Origin: DATAFF01 sp044870245
Lineage (GTDB): Bacteria; Pseudomonadota; Alphaproteobacteria; Rhizobiales; Aestuariivirgaceae
Length of the DNA: 64,000 bases
Assembly (NCBI GenBank): GCA_044870245.1
Contig: JBIOYR010000016.1
Span: 18,058-82,057, forward strand
Direction of reading: 5' to 3'
Shown here: positions 59,901 to 64,000 of the stretch, piece by piece
Numbering within the stretch: the first letter of the stretch is position 1
Layout of the letters: each line of letters opens with the position of its first letter
The notes under the pieces: generated by a model
The model's input: the letters and a program-made list of their open reading frames with translations, nothing else
Databases searched by the model: none
Told to the model about the DNA's origin: nothing
Made by a program: the position numbers and the translations under genes

Positions 59901-60785
59901 TTATTCGGCGGCCATCCGATTGGGGATGGCGATCTGCGGCAGGGCGGCGAAGAAGCGCCTGAGCGCCGTCGCCAGCAGCCTCTCAAGGAGCGCAAAGCCC
60001 TGCGACCGGCGGAATGTCAGCTCGTTCATGTAAAGGCCGCGGTTGATCTCGACCTGGAGTGCGTGGGTGCCGTTGGCCGGGCGCCCCCAGGCGGCGGTGA
60101 TATGGCCGCCGGCATAGGGCTTGTTGCGGATGACCGTCAGCCCCTGGGCGGTCAGCGCTTCCTCGAGGCAAAGCGCGATATCGGCCTCGCAGGACGAGCC
60201 GTAGCGGTCGCCGAGCACGATGTCGGGGCGGGTGCTGCGGGCGGCGGCGCCCGAGGCGGCACTCGAGGGCATGGAGTGACAGTCAACCAGCACGGCGAGC
60301 CCGAATTGCGCCACGGTGTCCGACATCAGACGCTGCAGCATGGCGTGATAGGGCAGATAATAGCCCCGGATGCGCCGCTCGGCCTCGCGAAAGCTCAACC
60401 GTTCGGCATAGATCTCCTCATGCTCGCAGACGATGCGCGGGATGGTGCCGAGACCGCCGGCTACGCGAGCCGAGGCGGTATTGACATAGGCCGGCAGCTC
60501 GTCATCGAACATGGCCGGGTCGAGTTCCCAGGGCTCGCGGTTGACGTCAAGGAAGGCTCGCGGGAAATTGGCCTTGAGCATGGGGGCGCCCAGCGCCACC
60601 GCGGTGGCGAAGAGCTGGTCGACATGGCAGTCCTCGGAGCGGCGCAACGTCAAGGGATCGAGCCGGGACGAAGCCAGGAAAGTCTTGGGGTAGCGGCTGC
60701 CGCTATGGGGCGAGTTGAAGACGCATGGCACGGCGAGCCGCGGCGGATAGGAGACGCTGAAAGGCGGATCGATCTCGAGGCTCAT
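59901..60785 (-). CDS. N-formylglutamate amidohydrolase family protein
   Basis: 294 residues. VPCVFNSPHSGSRYP, REPWELDPAMF and LAVLVDCHSMPSSAA match the FGase/HutG family, zinc amidohydrolases that release formate and glutamate in histidine breakdown or act on related N-acyl amino acids. No hut genes are nearby. GGTGG precedes the chosen ATG (MSLEIDPPFSV). Divergent from cpdR, an arrangement I recall as common in Hyphomicrobiales. Confidence 0.92.
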   Translation of the reverse strand: MSLEIDPPFSVSYPPRLAVPCVFNSPHSGSRYPKTFLASSRLDPLTLRRSEDCHVDQLFATAVALGAPMLKANFPRAFLDVNREPWELDPAMFDDELPAYVNTASARVAGGLGTIPRIVCEHEEIYAERLSFREAERRIRGYYLPYHAMLQRLMSDTVAQFGLAVLVDCHSMPSSAASGAAARSTRPDIVLGDRYGSSCEADIALCLEEALTAQGLTVIRNKPYAGGHITAAWGRPANGTHALQVEINRGLYMNELTFRRSQGFALLERLLATALRRFFAALPQIAIPNRMAAE

Positions 60786-60849
60786 GACTGTTCCACCGGC
60801 CGGGTGGGCCATCCCATACGGCTGATTGCGTCATTTCTGCATGATAGGG

Positions 60850-60862
60850 GTTGACGGTCAAC
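60850..60862. promoter_or_regulatory. 13-bp perfect palindrome GTTGAC-G-GTCAAC
   Basis: Located in the 199-bp divergent region between the amidohydrolase gene and cpdR, 65 bp from the former start and 123 bp from the latter. It may be an operator or overlap a -35 element (TTGAC) on either strand. A half CtrA-like TTAAC lies further toward cpdR. Confidence 0.35.
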
Positions 60863-60984
60863 GGCTACGCTCACGGAAGGGCCAGATCGCCTACAGGAGT
60901 TCATGGGCAATTTACCGATTGCGCTTAACTTCAACCGGACGGCGGTTTGCGGGGCGGCTCTGGCGCCCGGTGGGGTGTAGGTGC

Positions 60985-61344
60985 ATGGCGAGAATTCTCT
61001 TGGCCGAAGATGACGAGGATATGCGCCGGTTCCTGGTCCGGGCGCTGGTCAAGGCCGGGCATGATGTCTCAAGCTTTTCGGAAGGGCTGTCGGCCTTCGA
61101 GGAGCTGAAGGGAACGGCGTTCGACCTGCTTCTCACCGACATCGTCATGCCGGAAATGGACGGGATCGAGCTGGCACGGCGGGCGGCCGAGCTCGACCCC
61201 GGGCTCAAGATCATGTTCATCACCGGCTTTGCAGCGGTGGCGCTCCATCCCGATTCGCGAGCCCCCAAGGAGGCCAAGGTGCTGTCGAAGCCGTTCCATC
61301 TGCGCGACCTCGTTGCCGAGGTCGAGCGGATGATGGCGGCGTGA
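60985..61344 (+). CDS. cpdR: CpdR, single-domain response regulator for ClpXP proteolysis
   Basis: 119 residues, receiver domain only: acidic pair LAEDDEDM, phosphorylatable Asp52 (LLTDIVMPEMDG), Thr80, Lys102. The tail VLSKPFHLRDLVAEVERMM is the CpdR signature. Unphosphorylated CpdR docks on ClpX at the pole and primes degradation of CtrA and other cell-cycle proteins; CckA-ChpT phosphorylation switches it off. The ATG giving MARILLAEDDED was chosen; the longer upstream frame is not coding. Confidence 0.96.
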   Translation: MARILLAEDDEDMRRFLVRALVKAGHDVSSFSEGLSAFEELKGTAFDLLLTDIVMPEMDGIELARRAAELDPGLKIMFITGFAAVALHPDSRAPKEAKVLSKPFHLRDLVAEVERMMAA

Positions 61345-61428
61345 GGTCCGGCTGCCGGAGCGGTCGGGGATCCGGCGCTCCAGCCTTGCGCCTGCGCTTC
61401 GATCCCGATATATCCAGCGTTTCCCCCG

Positions 61429-61503
<75 letters not shown>

Positions 61504-61517
61504 TTCAAATCAGTGAC

Positions 61518-62153
61518 TTAGGCCACATGGCTCGCGGCATTGGTCCCGGACCTGACGATGGTCGCCATCGTCGGCGCGGCCGGAAGTTCGCTCGCCAGCA
61601 GCATGCAGTTGCCAGAAACGCGCACGCTCGCGTTCGATTGCCGTGTCAGGGAGAAGCCAATCTCGAGGTCGAGCTTCCCGTCCTCGAAATCGTTTCGCGC
61701 CACGACAATCAGCTTGTCACGCAGGCCCGGACGAATCTGCCTAGCGCCTCCCTCGGCGACGGCGCACACCATGGGCACGACTTCCTCCATATTGTCAAAA
61801 GACCGCCGCAAGGAGAGAAATGGCGTCTCCGCCACAGATTTGACGACTACGTCGTAGCCGTCGATCCTGCCCTGGCGATCGATCTGCGCGATACGAGATT
61901 CAATGTGGCGCAGGCGGGTCTCCTCGGCGCTCAGCGACTGCTCGACCTGTGCTCGCTTCATGATCAGCATGCCTCGCAGCTCCTCTGGAGAGATTTCGTT
62001 CTCGAGGAGCGGTCCGATCTGCTCCAGCGTCAGACCAAGCTCCTTCAGTGCCAGAATGCTGTTCAACCGCGGCAGCTGGCGAATGCTGTAGTAGCGGTAG
62101 CTGCGATCGCCCCTGGAACCTCGGCAGAACGGTTGTGCAGCCTTGACACAGCG
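61518..62153 (-). pseudogene. 5'-truncated MerR-family regulator lacking its HTH
   Basis: The open frame holds the linker and effector part of a MerR/BmrR-type regulator: GDRSYRYYSIRQLPRLNSILALKELGLTLEQIGPLLENEISPEELRGML, a coiled coil (KRAQVEQSLSAEETRLRHIESRIAQID) and a ~100-residue GyrI-like ligand domain. In the family this is preceded by ~40 residues forming the winged HTH; here the frame is closed by TGA at 62154 before any HTH. There is no good start codon except TTG at 62066. A MerR-type palindrome lies directly at the truncation. The gene is probably non-functional as a regulator, unless the C-terminal part is used as a ligand-binding protein. Confidence 0.7.
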
Positions 62154-62159
62154 TCAAAG
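62141..62159 (-). promoter_or_regulatory. MerR-type operator palindrome (7-5-7)
   Basis: CCTTGAC-ACAGC-GTCAAAG, six of seven arm positions complementary, with TTGACT as a -35 on the minus strand. MerR-family promoters place such a palindrome in a 19-bp spacer. No -10 is found at the expected distance, because the sequence there already encodes the linker of the truncated MerR gene; the deletion seems to have removed both. Confidence 0.55.
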
Positions 62160-62215
62160 TCAAGCGGAAAAAATCGGCTGCGTAGCGGGCCGTATTGGCG
62201 GCTCGATGGTTCGTG

Positions 62216-63748
62216 TCAGTGAAGCCATAAGGCGCCGACCGCCCTGGCGACGGCCATCATCACCCCGGCTGCCAGCATCCACCTCCACCAAACTGGAAAT
62301 CGATCATGGGCTCGATCTCTCTTGGGTCGACTCGCTTTCGGCCGCCACCGGTCGAGCCATGGTGCAGGATTTCGGGTTCCGTGTTCGTTGAGAAACTCCG
62401 CCCGTTTGGCCGGGTCGAAGATCCCGCGCTTGTCAGCCGCCGAGAGCGTGCGCTGAAGCTTGTATACGACCCATCGCTGGCCGTACTCGCCTGCCGTAAT
62501 ATGAAGCATGACAACCAGCATGACGGCGCCGAGAAGGCCAAGGCCGTCCTCCAAACTCGCAACCTGATAGATCACCGCTGTCCAGGCGATGAGGCCGACC
62601 AGCGCGCGCAGGTAGAGCCCTCGCGCCATCGCCCAGACGGGGAACACAAGAAAGGCCAAGCTGTCCCATAGCGGTCCGACGAGACGTGTCTTCCGATTGG
62701 GTGCGTGCGGCGGAGCGCTTCCAATTATCGTCCAAAGCGCCACGATCATCAGCAGCATCCCCGAGACGACTTCCAATCCACTGCCGAAGCCGGCGGTCGT
62801 TGGTAGCAGGGCAAATCGCCAGGGTGCGAAGGCCGATGCCAAAGCGATCCACCCCACCAATCCCAAAAAGGCGCGACCATAGCGCCTGTCCTGCACGCTC
62901 CAGGCCGGAAGAAAGAGGTCGGTCGCAGCGTCGCAGGCACGCCAAAGGCTCACATCGCTGACAATGCGCCAATAGGCATCGAGCCCTCTTCGATCGCGAC
63001 CGCGGTCATAAAAGTCATGAAGATCGACAAGAGAGACCGGCATGGGCCCTGGCTTGTCGACATCGGCAACCGTCCCGACCGGCGCCACTCGTTGCGCCCA
63101 TTTTAGAAGCCGGATGAATTCCTGTGCTGCATGTTCACCGAGGGCAAGATGGATCGCTCGATCGTTGCCGCGCCACCCATACTCGGCCTCGAGCGCTGCA
63201 ACGAGATCGAAGAACACCCATTTGCTGGGTGGCCAGGATGCCAAGTTGGGACTTTCCTGAGCCGCGTAGGAGCTCAGCCATTCAATGATTTGCGGTTCCA
63301 GTGCGGCGCGCCGAGCCTGTGCGAGCTGGCCCGCCGCCGAGACGACGGTCTGCCAACCCTCCAGTGAGTCGGATGCCAGCGTGCGCTGCAGTTTCTCGAG
63401 GACCTGCGGCTCGGGCGAAGTCTCGACTGAAGCAGTCGCGACCGGTTGCGCAGTCCTAGCGCCGCCGGTCTGTCGCGGGAAGCCTTGGGGTTCAGGTGGA
63501 GGACTGTCATCTCCGACCAATTCTGCGATTTCCCAGCCAAAGTCCCGGGCGGGCCGCTCGCTCTTGCGTACATCCGAGGCGAACTGCAAGGCGACATCGC
63601 GCGCCTCCACCAACAACTGGAATCCTTCGGCGTCTTCGTCGGGCCGGATCTCCCGCAGGCGTCGAGCGTAAGCGCGCTTGATTTCTGCTGTTGTCGCACC
63701 GGGTGCAACAGCCAAGAGGCTCCAGATTGACAGCTCTTCCAAGACCAT
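62216..63748 (-). CDS. membrane protein with degenerate J domain
   Basis: 510 residues. The N-terminus LSIWSLLAVAPGATTAEIKRAYARRLREIRPDEDAEGFQLLVEARDVAL is a J domain of the type HPDxDPxGFxxLxxAYExAL, with the essential HPD changed to RPD. A Pro-rich linker and a helical middle follow. The C-terminal half has about five to six membrane helices (FLGLVGWIALASAFA, VVSGMLLMIVALWTII, ALVGLIAWTAVIYQVA, LGLLGAVMLVVMLHI, WMLAAGVMMAVARAVGALW). AAGGGG six nt upstream fixes the ATG. It lies 19 bp after an Hsp70-like gene, its likely partner. Confidence 0.8.
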   Translation of the reverse strand: MVLEELSIWSLLAVAPGATTAEIKRAYARRLREIRPDEDAEGFQLLVEARDVALQFASDVRKSERPARDFGWEIAELVGDDSPPPEPQGFPRQTGGARTAQPVATASVETSPEPQVLEKLQRTLASDSLEGWQTVVSAAGQLAQARRAALEPQIIEWLSSYAAQESPNLASWPPSKWVFFDLVAALEAEYGWRGNDRAIHLALGEHAAQEFIRLLKWAQRVAPVGTVADVDKPGPMPVSLVDLHDFYDRGRDRRGLDAYWRIVSDVSLWRACDAATDLFLPAWSVQDRRYGRAFLGLVGWIALASAFAPWRFALLPTTAGFGSGLEVVSGMLLMIVALWTIIGSAPPHAPNRKTRLVGPLWDSLAFLVFPVWAMARGLYLRALVGLIAWTAVIYQVASLEDGLGLLGAVMLVVMLHITAGEYGQRWVVYKLQRTLSAADKRGIFDPAKRAEFLNEHGTRNPAPWLDRWRPKASRPKRDRAHDRFPVWWRWMLAAGVMMAVARAVGALWLH

Positions 63749-63767
63749 TGCGGACCCCTTCTTGAAC

Positions 63768-64000
63768 TCAGCCCTCGAAGCTGTCGAGGAAAGCAGCGAA
63801 GGAGCTGCGCACGGCATTGAAGTCACGAATCTGCTGCTTGGTGATCGCCTGCTCGAATTGCCAAAGTGCATCGCGCAACTGTTCACGGGCCTCGCCGCGA
63901 CATTCCTCATACAACCGCTCGGCGCGCGCGATCAGGAATTTGTTCTCGACCTGATCGCGCGGGTGCATTTTGATGTGCGCCAATGCGGCAAATCGCTGTT
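63768..64000 (-). CDS. C-terminal end of an Hsp70-like protein, partial
   Basis: Only the last ~77 codons are inside the window; the frame stays open to the edge. The sequence NKFLIARAERLYEECRGEAREQLRDALWQFEQAITKQQIRDFNAVRSSFAAFLDSFEG resembles the helical lid at the end of HscC/DnaK-type chaperones (IARAE.L.EE...E.R..L..AL..FE.A...). The TTG near 63983 is not the true start. Adjacent to a J-domain membrane protein on the same strand, the usual pairing for specialised Hsp70 systems. Confidence 0.6.
   Translation of the reverse strand, partial: QRFAALAHIKMHPRDQVENKFLIARAERLYEECRGEAREQLRDALWQFEQAITKQQIRDFNAVRSSFAAFLDSFEG

Overview
The window is high-GC chromosomal DNA of an alphaproteobacterium, most likely from the Hyphomicrobiales (Rhizobiales) or close relatives. 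The placement rests on lineage-typical genes: RcdA (DUF1465), CpdR, DUF1013, DUF1192, DUF4164, a proton-translocating transhydrogenase with split alpha subunit next to a short aa3-oxidase-IV-like protein, a 6S RNA between zapA and the 5-formyl-THF cyclo-ligase gene, and an sRNA resembling MmgR. This is an inference from gene content; no rRNA is present.

Layout. 1-7.4 kb (minus strand): an ABC importer ATPase (cut by the edge), a molybdenum hydroxylase with a truncated XdhC, then an overlapping trio DUF1028 / RidA-like / HpaB-like monooxygenase. This looks like catabolism of a nitrogenous or heteroaromatic compound. 7.5-10.2 kb: pepN. 10.2-14.2 kb: a 1331-residue protein I cannot assign, carrying an exact 60-bp internal repeat. 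14.3-16.7 kb: a PleC-like sensor kinase. 16.7-18.8 kb: EF-hand protein, ECF sigma factor, putative anti-sigma and Spy-like metal-sensor operon. 19.3-28.1 kb: housekeeping (glnE, ybgC, ruvBAC, yebC, YmdB-type phosphoesterase, 5-FTHF cyclo-ligase, 6S RNA, zapA, DUF4164). 28.2-34.9 kb: central carbon operon tkt-pgk-fba-thiE-like-Sel1 and an inositol monophosphatase; gap is absent from its usual place. 35-39.9 kb: a MotA/ExbB-like plus OmpA-like envelope pair, an ABC exporter, rpmE, rcdA.

39.9-51.4 kb: a candidate small RNA, DUF1192, a quinone oxidoreductase, DUF1013, two SDRs, propionyl-CoA synthetase-like and acyl-CoA synthetase genes, an OpgC-like membrane protein, two DUF465 proteins, purEK and rpsU. 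51.4-54.7 kb: pntAA-pntAB-pntB. 54.9-55.4 kb: an AT-richer islet with an orphan PemK/MazF-like gene. 55.5-59.6 kb: overlapping pepF, DUF3445 (heme N-demethylase alpha family) and ABC1-kinase genes. 59.8 kb: an MmgR-like sRNA with a strong terminator. 59.9-61.5 kb: N-formylglutamate amidohydrolase, cpdR, tRNA-Val(GAC). 61.5-64 kb: a MerR-family gene that has lost its DNA-binding domain but kept an operator-like palindrome, a degenerate J-domain membrane protein and the end of an Hsp70-like protein.

Several genes belong to the CtrA cell-cycle network (PleC-like kinase, RcdA, CpdR), though they are scattered. The observations I consider most worth checking are the two sRNAs (especially the one upstream of rcdA with three TTGGTAA boxes), the unknown 1331-residue protein, the atypical active sites of the molybdenum hydroxylase and of the RidA homologue, and a heptamer repeat (CTACTGC)n that supplies the stop codons of leftward genes at separate loci.
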